Below, piece by piece: positions 1 through 5,679 of a stretch of 5,981 bases of DNA (position 1 is the first letter of the stretch; each line of letters starts with the position of its first letter). The notes under the pieces are model-generated. The model made no database searches, had not been told where the DNA came from, and saw only the letters and a program-made list of their open reading frames with translations. The stretch lies in assembly GCA_018814635.1 (NCBI GenBank), contig JAHIYV010000074.1, forward strand, positions 1 to 5,981, given 5' to 3'. Made by a program: the position numbers and the translations under genes. The DNA is from Patescibacteria group bacterium. Lineage in GTDB: Bacteria > Patescibacteriota > Minisyncoccia > Phycocordibacterales > JAGLOS01.

Positions 1-63
1 CAACGAACAATTTACATTAAAAACAAATTAATCAATATAGTAATATAAAATTAACAAAAAAAC

Positions 64-291
64 ATGAAAGAAGAAAATAAACAAATTACAATTTTTGAAG
101 GTCAAAAGATCCGTAGAATTTGGGATGAGAAAAAAGAAAAGTGGTATTTTTCAGTGATTGATATTATCTCTGTTCTTACTGAACAGGCTAATTTTAAAAA
201 AGCGCAAAGTTACTGGACAACACTTAAAAATCGTTTAAAACAAGAGGGAAATGAGTCTGTCACAAAATGTGACCAACTGAAAATGCAATAA
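64..291 (+). CDS. Truncated BRO-N domain protein (probable gene remnant)
   Basis: The 75-residue product resembles the first part of BRO-N (phage antirepressor / DinD-like) proteins common in Patescibacteria. Visible family traits are an early ITIFEGQKIRRIWDEKKEKW strand region, YFSVIDIISVLTE, and a YWTTLKNRLKQEG helix ending in a CDQLKMQ segment. In the family this segment is followed by A-x-DGK and then by the rest of the BRO-N fold, a region I recall as containing TDVAD; total length is usually 200 residues or more. Here TAA follows Q75. The codons right after the stop would read A-D-G-K, but the frame then loses BRO similarity and becomes metallophosphoesterase sequence in another frame. 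BRO-N proteins are thought to bind DNA; this stub probably does not fold normally. No Shine-Dalgarno and no convincing promoter is visible in the 63 AT-rich bases upstream. Family assignment is from memory of motifs; the truncation is seen directly. Confidence 0.7.
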   Translation: MKEENKQITIFEGQKIRRIWDEKKEKWYFSVIDIISVLTEQANFKKAQSYWTTLKNRLKQEGNESVTKCDQLKMQ

Positions 292-689
292 GCGGATGGA
301 AAGAATTTATATTTACTTCTGAGATAGAAAAGAAAGATTCAATTCAAAAAGACTTAGCTTAAAAATTATTTTTGGAAAATCCAGATAAGACGATTTATGC
401 GCTTCACTCTCCGCCCAATAATACGAATTTGGATATGACTTCACTACAGGCCAAGTCAAGCGGAACGCATGTCGGTAGCATGGCTCTTAGATTATTTATT
501 GAAAAATATCAGCCATATCTCACTTTACATGGTCATATTCATGAGACAGTAGAAATGTCAGGCGAGTTGAAAGATAAAATTGGCAAAACATTATGCTTAA
601 CTTCTGGGAATCATAATGTTGGAGAAAAATTAGCAGTTTTAATTTTTCGGTTAGACAAGGCGTATGGGGCAAAAAGAATAGTTATTTAA
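288..689 (+). pseudogene. C-terminal fragment of a calcineurin-like metallophosphoesterase, with in-frame stop
   Basis: One reading frame runs from about base 288 as ISGWKEFIFTSEIEKKDSI, meets TAA at 360-362, then continues in the same frame as KLFLENPDKTIYALHSPPN to the stop at 687-689. The part after the stop can be read as a 105-residue ORF from a TTG at 372, but continuity across the stop shows it belongs to a longer gene. HSPP at 405-416 and HGHIHE at 528-545 match the C-terminal metal-ligand motifs of calcineurin-like phosphoesterases (GHxH). The N-terminal DxH, GDxxD and GNHE motifs are absent, so the di-metal site cannot form. The 5' end is fused to the BRO-N remnant. The fragment therefore looks dead twice over: 5' truncation plus nonsense mutation. 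A translated fragment from TTG 372 is possible but unlikely to be an active enzyme. Confidence 0.8.
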
Positions 690-693
690 ACGA

Positions 694-721
694 TTGATAT
701 TTCAAAAAAAGATGTTAAAAT
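694..721 (+). promoter_or_regulatory. Sigma-70-type promoter of the parA-like gene
   Basis: TTGATA (694-699) and TAAAAT (716-721) are separated by 16 bp, and TGT directly precedes the -10 box, giving an extended -10. Each box matches consensus at five of six positions. The predicted transcript start is near 728, downstream of the in-frame ATG at 712 and upstream of the ATG at 754, which favours 754 as the real start. Prediction from sequence only. Confidence 0.55.
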
Positions 722-738
722 GGAATTATCAGTTCCAT
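720..738 (+). promoter_or_regulatory. Inverted repeat at the parA-like transcript start
   Basis: ATGGAA (720-725) and TTCCAT (733-738) are perfect inverted copies around 7 bases. In RNA a U-G and a U-A pair would extend this to an 8-bp stem with a 3-base loop. It overlaps the -10 edge and the predicted start site, so it could be an autoregulatory operator, as many ParA-type genes are autoregulated, or a 5' leader hairpin. The role is inference. Confidence 0.4.
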
Positions 739-753
739 AATTTTAGTAATAAA

Positions 754-1773
754 ATGAAATTTACTCGGACAAAAAAATTATTATTCGCTAATAATAAAGG
801 CGGGGTTGGCAAGACAACTTTGGCTTTTAATTGCGCAATGTCTTTTGCTAAGCAAGGATATAAAACTGTGTTAGTTGATTTAGATCCGCAATGCAATCTT
901 TCGCGCTTAGCTATGGGAGATAATCAATATGAAAAAATCTTATCTTCTTCAGGTGAAAAAGATATTTATGATGTATTAAATGGGGTAATTGAGGGCGGTT
1001 CAGACATTGATCTAAGCGCGTCTTTTATGCCAATTCCGAAAAGTGATGAAAATCTTTTTTTAATGAAAGGCAGTGTTAATCTTTCGCTTTATGAAAACAT
1101 ATTAGTTACTGCGTACGGACAGGCCGCGGCAGGCCAGCAACTTGGGTATTTTCAAACAAGCGCGATTGACAGATTTCTTAGAGAAAAAGGATTAAAAGAT
1201 GAAATAGATATTTTTGTAATAGACACTTCGCCAAGTTTGTCGCTACTTAATCAAATTATTTTTCTTGGGTCGGATTATTTTGTGGTGCCAATGATACCAG
1301 ACGCTTTTAGCGTACAAGGTATTGAAAATTTGGGCAGCATATTTGAAAAATGGAAACAAAATTGGAAAAATACAGGCAAGGCGCTTTCTGGCAACACTGA
1401 AAGTAAGTTTGTTCTTTCAGGAGAAGGATTATTTATTGGCTATATTATAAATTCATATAATGTATATGGTCAGCAACCAATTAAAGATCATCGTCGCTGG
1501 ATTGCAGAAATTCCAAAAAAAGTTAAAATTTATCTTTCAGAAAAACATTGTAGAAATGGACTAGTTGAAACAAGTTGGAAAAATTCATTAGCGGAAATAC
1601 AGGACTATGGAAGAATCCCAGCAAAATGTCAGGAGGTTGGAAGCGCAATTTTTGATTTAGATCCAAAATACATAGATGAAATTCATCAAGGAACTAAAAA
1701 AAATATTGAAAAATCTAAAGAAGAATTTAGAGATCTATCAATAAAAATTTTAAAATTATTAGAAGATTTTTAA
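754..1773 (+). CDS. ParA-family (MinD/SIMIBI) ATPase, long form
   Basis: A 339-residue cytosolic ATPase of the ParA/Soj type. Numbered from ATG 754, the deviant Walker A KGGVGKTT is at 15-22 with signature lysine K15 and catalytic K20. The Walker A' motif VDLDPQCNLS is at 41-50 and Walker B FVIDTSPS at 154-161 (D157). VVPMIPDAFSVQGIENL follows, as in ParA proteins. The spacing between A' and B (about 100 residues) and the C-terminal part with YIINSYNVYGQQPIKDHRRW (from 231) make it longer than typical chromosomal ParA (about 250-290), placing it in a long ParA-like subgroup. The frame extends upstream to TTG 694 and ATG 712, but a promoter covering 694-721 makes 754 the best start; neither start has a Shine-Dalgarno. 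No ParB, parS cluster or replication gene is visible, so segregation, positioning of another cargo, or an accessory-element role all remain open. It sits directly after degraded genes, which suggests an accessory region. Confidence 0.85.
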   Translation: MKFTRTKKLLFANNKGGVGKTTLAFNCAMSFAKQGYKTVLVDLDPQCNLSRLAMGDNQYEKILSSSGEKDIYDVLNGVIEGGSDIDLSASFMPIPKSDENLFLMKGSVNLSLYENILVTAYGQAAAGQQLGYFQTSAIDRFLREKGLKDEIDIFVIDTSPSLSLLNQIIFLGSDYFVVPMIPDAFSVQGIENLGSIFEKWKQNWKNTGKALSGNTESKFVLSGEGLFIGYIINSYNVYGQQPIKDHRRWIAEIPKKVKIYLSEKHCRNGLVETSWKNSLAEIQDYGRIPAKCQEVGSAIFDLDPKYIDEIHQGTKKNIEKSKEEFRDLSIKILKLLEDF

Positions 1774-1841
1774 TTGAATATCATATAATATCAAACAGAA
1801 AAGTAGGCTCCTTTAAATGTTGGTCTGCTAAGGGTGGATGT

Positions 1842-1898
1842 AAAAAAATTTTGTAAAATTTTATAAAAGTTGTTTTATTTTTATAAATTGGTTATTAT
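1842..1898 (+). promoter_or_regulatory. Promoter with UP-like phased A/T tracts, leaderless start
   Basis: TTGTTT (1870-1875) and TATTAT (1893-1898) lie 17 bp apart. Upstream, AAAATTTT occurs at 1845-1852 and again at 1855-1862, a 10-bp phase typical of curved DNA and of UP elements contacted by the RNA polymerase alpha subunit. The predicted start site is base 1905, exactly the A of the ATG, so the transcript would be leaderless. Confidence 0.5.
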
Positions 1899-1904
1899 TA
1901 CAAT

Positions 1905-2480
1905 ATGCAAGAAGAAATTAATCCACAAAAATTAGATGGTCAAGATGATGGTCAAAGTCAATCTCTTTATTCAAATAGTACTCCGTCAACAAAAAAATTT
2001 GGTATTTTGTTAATTATTTTACTCTTGGTGTTTATTGTTATTGTTATCAGTGGTATTTTATATTTTATACAAAGAAAAACATTACAAGAATTACCCATTT
2101 TGCCAGCAGAAATATACGAATTAGATAAAAACAGTACGGTTTCTGAAGGAATAAAACTTGAGGAGTGCGAAATAAACCAGGAAGATTCTTTTTATTATTG
2201 TATTGAGAACAACATAATTTATTATTCATGGGAGGGAAAAAAAGAACTTCTTGGGATAGATTCAGCAACATTTCAAGTATTAAATTACTTTTACGCAAAA
2301 GACAAAAATCATGTGTGGTGTGGAAGTAAAACACTCACAGAAGCAGATCTTGCAACATTTCAATCGCTAGGAGATGAATACGCAAAAGACAAAAATCATG
2401 TGTATAATAATGGTAATATTATTGAGGGAGTGGATCCTGCGGATTGTACAGAAGAAACACCTTTGGGTTGTATTCCGTAG
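1905..2480 (+). CDS. Single-pass membrane protein with DKNYY-type repeats
   Basis: A 191-residue protein of unknown function. Residues 1-31 are polar (Q, D, S, N rich) and likely cytoplasmic; residues about 32-55 form one strong hydrophobic helix followed by QRK, so the rest probably faces outward. The external part carries 29-residue repeats: residues 119-147 and 148-176, each with D-x-ATFQ-x-L and YAKDKNHV, then a broken third copy beginning DPADC at 177. The region near 94-118 (FYYCIENNIIYYSWEGKKELL) looks like a degenerate earlier copy. This matches the DKNYY repeat family, found in many bacteria with no known biochemical role. Five cysteines (88, 99, 139, 181, 189) lie outside the membrane. 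The ATG at 1905 coincides with the predicted transcript start and has no Shine-Dalgarno. The last residues, CTEETPLGCIP, break from the repeat, so the gene may once have had more units. Confidence 0.75.
   Translation: MQEEINPQKLDGQDDGQSQSLYSNSTPSTKKFGILLIILLLVFIVIVISGILYFIQRKTLQELPILPAEIYELDKNSTVSEGIKLEECEINQEDSFYYCIENNIIYYSWEGKKELLGIDSATFQVLNYFYAKDKNHVWCGSKTLTEADLATFQSLGDEYAKDKNHVYNNGNIIEGVDPADCTEETPLGCIP
2259..2432 (+). repeat. Two tandem 87-nt coding repeats (DKNxV modules)
   Basis: Units run 2259-2345 and 2346-2432, each 29 codons. A 25-base block (TACGCAAAAGAC...CATGTGT) is identical at 2292-2316 and 2379-2403, and GCAACATTTCAA is identical at 2265-2276 and 2352-2363, all with period 87. 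The second half of each unit has diverged. Identity at the DNA level, including third codon positions, suggests fairly recent duplication or gene conversion of the first half. Confidence 0.85.
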
Positions 2481-2529
2481 ATAAAATGGAATATCACTGT
2501 TTTTGTTTGACTAGCTACCAACTTTTCTA

Positions 2530-2558
2530 TTGACGCACCTACAATAAAATTGTATAAT
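2530..2558 (+). promoter_or_regulatory. Near-consensus sigma-70 promoter of the Clp ATPase gene
   Basis: TTGACG (2530-2535) and a perfect TATAAT (2553-2558) are separated by 17 bp. The predicted start is near 2565, giving a leader of about 43 bases with no Shine-Dalgarno before ATG 2608. A second TATAAT at 2588-2593 lacks a good -35. No CIRCE element (HrcA) or CtsR direct repeat is seen, so classical heat-shock repression of this gene is not supported here. Confidence 0.7.
2540..2554. promoter_or_regulatory. Palindrome inside the clp promoter spacer (candidate operator)
   Basis: TACAATAAAATTGTA has perfect 6-base arms around AAA. It fills the space between the -35 and -10 boxes and shares two bases with the -10. 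Position suits a repressor or a MerR-like regulator, but AT-rich DNA yields such short palindromes by chance, so the role is inferred. Confidence 0.3.
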
Positions 2559-2607
2559 ATTGATGTTTATTTCCAGCCCCTTAATCTTATAATTTAATTT
2601 ATTTTTT

Positions 2608-5310
2608 ATGCCTCCATTTCAACATTTTACAGCTAAAGCCCGTGAAGCATTGCAACGATCCCATGAACTTGCTGTTGAACGAGGGCAAAATCATGTTAAC
2701 CCGCTTCATTTAATGATGGCTCTTATTTTACAAGAAGAGAGTATGGTGCTTTCTATTTTAGAGAGGTTGGACATAGATACTATATTGCTCACAGATTCTC
2801 TATTGGAAATTTTAGAAATGGAAGGCAGTATACGCCAGACGATTGAACCATCGTTTCAAATATATCTTACACAAGAATTTGCCAAAATACTTGAACTTGG
2901 GACCAAGATTGCTGCAGAACTTAAAGATGAATTTGTTTCAACAGAGCATTTGTTTTTAGCTCTTTTTGATGTGCCGGGACAAGTGCGAGAAATTTTGGCG
3001 AGGCACAGAATTAACAAAGAAGGCGTCTTACGGGTATTAAAGGAGTTGCGCGATAACAACATCACTGATGTTTCTAATAAAAAACAATTTCGCGCTGTGG
3101 CAAAATTTACTCGTGATCTTACTAAACTTGCCACAGAAGATAAGCTTGATCCGGTTATTGGTCGTGATATTGAAATAAATAGAGTTATTCAAATACTTGC
3201 TAGGCGCACAAAAAATAACCCCATTTTGCTTGGGGAAGCGGGTGTCGGAAAAACCGCAATTGTTGAAGGGCTTGCTCAACGCATAGCAAAACAAGATATT
3301 CCCGAATCTTTGAAAGGGAAGCAACTGGTTTCACTTGATCTTGGCGCGCTTATTGCTGGAACTAAATATCGCGGAGAATTTGAAGATCGGTTGAAAAAAA
3401 TAATGAAAGAAATTGAACAATCTTCGGGACATATTATTTTATTTATAGATGAGTTGCATACTATTGTTGGCGCGGGCGCCGCGGAGGGTTCAATAGACGC
3501 GTCAAATCTTTTGAAGCCAGCGCTGTCGCGTGGTGAAATGAGAGCCATTGGAGCAACCACGCTTAAAGAATATCAAAGATATATTGAAAAGGACCCAGCG
3601 CTTACACGCAGATTTCAACCTGTTTATGTCACTGAGCCATCAATTGAAGATGCGGTGGCAATTTTGCGCGGACTTAAAGAAAAATATGAAATTTTTCATG
3701 GAGTGCGTATTACTGATGATGCTATTGTTGCGGCGGTTAATTTGAGTAGTCGCTATATTACCGCAAGATTTTTACCAGACAAGGCCGTTGATTTAATTGA
3801 TGAGGCGGCGTCATCTCTCCGTATTTCTCTTGAGAACAAACCACCTGAGCTTGAAATTGCTCACAGAAAAATAATGCGTTTAGAAATTGAAAAAGAAGCA
3901 TTGAAAACCGAAGCAAAAAATCGTCAATCTCAATCTAAAGAAAGTAAAAATGCTCGTTCGCGAACGGCAAAAATTAACACTGAAATAGCCGATTTGCGCG
4001 AAGGAACCAGAGAGCTTGAATTAAAATGGAAAAATGAGAAAGAGGTTCTACTAGAGATAGGGAATATAAAAAAAGAACTTGATGTGTTGCGTGTGGAAGC
4101 AGAAGCAGTAGAAGCAAAAGCTGATCTCGCAAAAGCGGCAGAGATAAGATATGACAGAATACCAACCCTTGAAAAAAAGCTTAAAGCGCAAATTTTTCGA
4201 CTCAAAAAACTGCAAAGCTCTCGTAGAATTTTGAGGGAAGAAGTTATTGAATCCGATATCGCGGAAATAGTTTCTAAATGGACTGGCGTGCCTGTTACTA
4301 GAATGCTTGAACATGAAATCAAAAAACTTGTTCGCATAGAAAATGATTTACAAAAACGCGTTGTTGGACAAAACGAGGCGGTTACTAAAATTGCTGACGC
4401 AATCAAACGATCTCGTACTGGTATTGCTGACCCCGATCGTCCTATTGGTTCGTTTATGTTTCTGGGGGCCACAGGTGTTGGAAAAACAGAACTTTCAAAA
4501 GCGCTTGCCGAGTTTATGTTTAATGACGAAAAAGCTTTAATTCGGGTTGATATGTCGGAATTTATGGAACGGCATGCTGTTTCAAGGTTGATAGGAGCGC
4601 CTCCGGGATATATTGGGCATGACGAGGGTGGCGGTTTGACTGAAATGGTTCGACATAAACCATACTCGGTTATTTTGTTTGATGAAATAGAAAAAGCGCA
4701 CCTGGAGGTGTTTAATATCTTACTTCAAGTGCTAGATAATGGACATTTAACTGACGCCAAGGGAAGAACCGTTAATTTCAAAAATAGCGTTATTATTTTG
4801 ACTTCTAATATCGGCTCGGAATTTATTAACAAAATGCAAACTATTGGTTTTGGCGGTGATGATGAAAAACAGGATTACGAAAAGGCCAAAGAAAAGGTTT
4901 TAGAAAGTATGCGAGAACGATTCCGCCCAGAATTTTTAAATAGATTAGATGAAATTATTGTATTTGATATTCTTTCTCCCGAAGCCATTGAAAAAATAGT
5001 GCATATCCAGATTGATAAAGTAAAAAAACGATTAGTTGACAAAGATATTGTTTTGGTTGTTTCAAAAAAAGTACTTTCGTATTTGGCAACTAAAGGATAT
5101 GACCCGCAATACGGAGCGCGACCACTCAAGCGTTTAATTCAAAATAATATCTTAAATAAAGTTGCTACTCTGATGATTACCCATGGTCTAGTAACAGCTG
5201 CCACAATATATGTTGACCAAGATAGCAGTGGTGAAATTATCACCCGTCTTGAAAAAAAGGCTTTGCGTGTCGCGCGAATACGCCAGAAAAAAGAAAAAGT
5301 TTTGACTTAA
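2608..5310 (+). CDS. clpB: ClpB/ClpC-type Hsp100 AAA+ ATPase (protein disaggregase or protease unfoldase)
   Basis: A 900-residue cytosolic hexameric unfoldase that threads proteins through its pore with ATP. Residues 1-150 are a double Clp_N domain (FTAKAREALQRSHELA at the start). NBD1: Walker A GEAGVGKT 209-216, pore loop KYRG 253-256, Walker B LFIDE with D281/E282, arginine-finger region LTRRF. A coiled-coil middle domain spans about 412-545 (KPPELEIAHRKIMRLEIEKE onward), full ClpB length (about 120-130) and far longer than ClpC's (about 50). NBD2: Walker A GATGVGKT 620-627, pore loop GYIGHDEGG from 667 (Y668), Walker B LFDE with D692/E693, FRPEFLNRLDE, and sensor-2 GARPLKR. Unlike ClpB, the stretch between TSNIGS and FRPEF is 34 residues and carries T-I-G-F at 745-748, where ClpC has its VGF ClpP-docking loop. 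On domain layout I call it ClpB; clpC is the main alternative name, and ClpP docking is plausible. Starts at ATG 2608 from its own promoter; no chaperone or clpP neighbour is present. Confidence 0.93.
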   Translation: MPPFQHFTAKAREALQRSHELAVERGQNHVNPLHLMMALILQEESMVLSILERLDIDTILLTDSLLEILEMEGSIRQTIEPSFQIYLTQEFAKILELGTKIAAELKDEFVSTEHLFLALFDVPGQVREILARHRINKEGVLRVLKELRDNNITDVSNKKQFRAVAKFTRDLTKLATEDKLDPVIGRDIEINRVIQILARRTKNNPILLGEAGVGKTAIVEGLAQRIAKQDIPESLKGKQLVSLDLGALIAGTKYRGEFEDRLKKIMKEIEQSSGHIILFIDELHTIVGAGAAEGSIDASNLLKPALSRGEMRAIGATTLKEYQRYIEKDPALTRRFQPVYVTEPSIEDAVAILRGLKEKYEIFHGVRITDDAIVAAVNLSSRYITARFLPDKAVDLIDEAASSLRISLENKPPELEIAHRKIMRLEIEKEALKTEAKNRQSQSKESKNARSRTAKINTEIADLREGTRELELKWKNEKEVLLEIGNIKKELDVLRVEAEAVEAKADLAKAAEIRYDRIPTLEKKLKAQIFRLKKLQSSRRILREEVIESDIAEIVSKWTGVPVTRMLEHEIKKLVRIENDLQKRVVGQNEAVTKIADAIKRSRTGIADPDRPIGSFMFLGATGVGKTELSKALAEFMFNDEKALIRVDMSEFMERHAVSRLIGAPPGYIGHDEGGGLTEMVRHKPYSVILFDEIEKAHLEVFNILLQVLDNGHLTDAKGRTVNFKNSVIILTSNIGSEFINKMQTIGFGGDDEKQDYEKAKEKVLESMRERFRPEFLNRLDEIIVFDILSPEAIEKIVHIQIDKVKKRLVDKDIVLVVSKKVLSYLATKGYDPQYGARPLKRLIQNNILNKVATLMITHGLVTAATIYVDQDSSGEIITRLEKKALRVARIRQKKEKVLT

Positions 5311-5330
5311 GCGCAAAATTTGATTACAAT
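5302..5330 (+). promoter_or_regulatory. tRNA-Tyr promoter overlapping the end of the Clp gene
   Basis: TTGACT (5302-5307) and TACAAT (5325-5330) have 17-bp spacing. The -35 box lies in the last sense codons (L-T) of the Clp ATPase gene, immediately before its TAA. The predicted start is near 5337, giving a 45-base leader that RNase P would remove before the tRNA at 5382. Confidence 0.6.
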
Positions 5331-5381
5331 ACAACTCATGATTTTAGGATTAGGGTGAATTTTGAACCAAAAATTACGTAT

Positions 5382-5465
5382 GCGTCGGTGGCGGAGTGGT
5401 CAATCGCGGCGGTCTGTAAAACCGCTGACTTTATGTCTACGTTGGTTCAAATCCAACCCGACGCA
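5382..5465 (+). tRNA. tRNA-Tyr (anticodon GTA)
   Basis: A class II tRNA folds cleanly. The acceptor stem GCGTCGG pairs with CCGACGC (5458-5464), with discriminator A5465. A 3-bp D stem GCG/CGC is followed by G26. The anticodon stem is GCGGT/ACCGC with loop CTGTAAA, anticodon GTA at 5416-5418. The long variable region can form GAC/GTC. The T arm is GTTGG-TTCAAAT-CCAAC. GTA plus a long variable arm is the bacterial tyrosine type. CCA is not encoded (the next bases are CTA), so a CCA-adding enzyme is needed. Confidence 0.96.
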
Positions 5466-5490
5466 CTATATTTTATGCTAAAACAAATCC

Positions 5491-5513
5491 TATCTAAGGG
5501 TAACCCTTGGATA
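5491..5513. other. 10-bp hairpin downstream of tRNA-Tyr
   Basis: TATCTAAGGG (5491-5500), loop TAA, and CCCTTGGATA (5504-5513) pair along ten positions with one T-G wobble. No U-run follows on the + strand, so it is not a classical intrinsic terminator; it could be a weak terminator or a 3' processing or protecting structure for the tRNA transcript. On the - strand it is followed by a T-rich stretch. Confidence 0.5.
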
Positions 5514-5530
5514 ATCTTAAAAATATGTTT

Positions 5531-5626
5531 ATGTTCAAATTCAAAAAAATTTTTCTTTCTAGTTTAGTTATTATTTCGGCGATGTTTTTCGCTAATTCCG
5601 CGCAAGCGGGGTCGGTTGGAATGTGA
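5531..5626 (+). pseudogene. Signal-peptide ORF ending just after the cleavage site (remnant of a secreted protein)
   Basis: The 31-residue ORF reads as a textbook Sec signal peptide: basic start MFKFKK, hydrophobic core IFLSSLVIISAMFF, then ANSAQA with an A-x-A cleavage motif. Only GSVGM follows before TGA at 5624. An ATG at 5525 adds two residues. A shift to the next frame near the end gives VGWNVNKAR then TAA, so no longer product is recovered. The rest of the gene seems deleted, or the unit makes only a leader or a pentapeptide. No Shine-Dalgarno and no clear promoter is seen. Confidence 0.5.
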
Positions 5627-5646
5627 ATAAAGCGCGTTAATTTTGC

Positions 5647-5675
5647 TTGATTTTGTATTAGCAAATTGTTATAAT
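5647..5675 (+). promoter_or_regulatory. Extended -10 promoter of the hicB-like gene
   Basis: TTGATT (5647-5652) and a perfect TATAAT (5670-5675) are 17 bp apart, with TGT directly before the -10. Translation starts at 5680, only four bases past the -10, so the transcript is predicted to be leaderless or to start within a base or two of the ATG. Confidence 0.6.
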
Positions 5676-5679
5676 CAAT

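Noticed and set aside
1..63. Promoter before the BRO-N remnant
   Set aside because: TATAAA-like strings occur in AT-rich DNA here but no matching -35 box is found at proper spacing.
1774..1841. Intrinsic terminator after the parA-like gene
   Set aside because: Only a loose CCTT/AAGG pairing with a large loop is visible before the A/T tract; the stem is too weak to call.
2065..2334. 89-residue - strand ORF
   Set aside because: Shadow of the DKNYY-repeat gene; composition is F/L-rich with no domain, and the + strand frame explains the DNA.
2588..2593. Second TATAAT as the main Clp promoter
   Set aside because: No reasonable -35 box lies 16-18 bp upstream, whereas 2530-2558 has both boxes.
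2481..2607. CIRCE or CtsR heat-shock operator upstream of the Clp gene
   Set aside because: Neither the TTAGCACTC/GAGTGCTAA pair nor AGGTCAAA repeats are present.
3930..4472. 180-residue - strand ORF inside the Clp gene
   Set aside because: Serine-rich antisense of the lysine/glutamate-rich coiled coil; a typical artefact of such a region.
5355..5567. 70-residue + strand ORF across the tRNA region
   Set aside because: It translates straight through the tRNA-Tyr (VAEWSIAAVCKTADF is the usual false peptide from this tRNA), so it is not a gene.
5624..5626. TGA as a recoded sense codon that would extend the signal-peptide ORF
   Set aside because: Reading through gives IKRVNFA then another TGA with no recognisable domain, and all long genes here are intact with TGA as stop, so the standard code fits.
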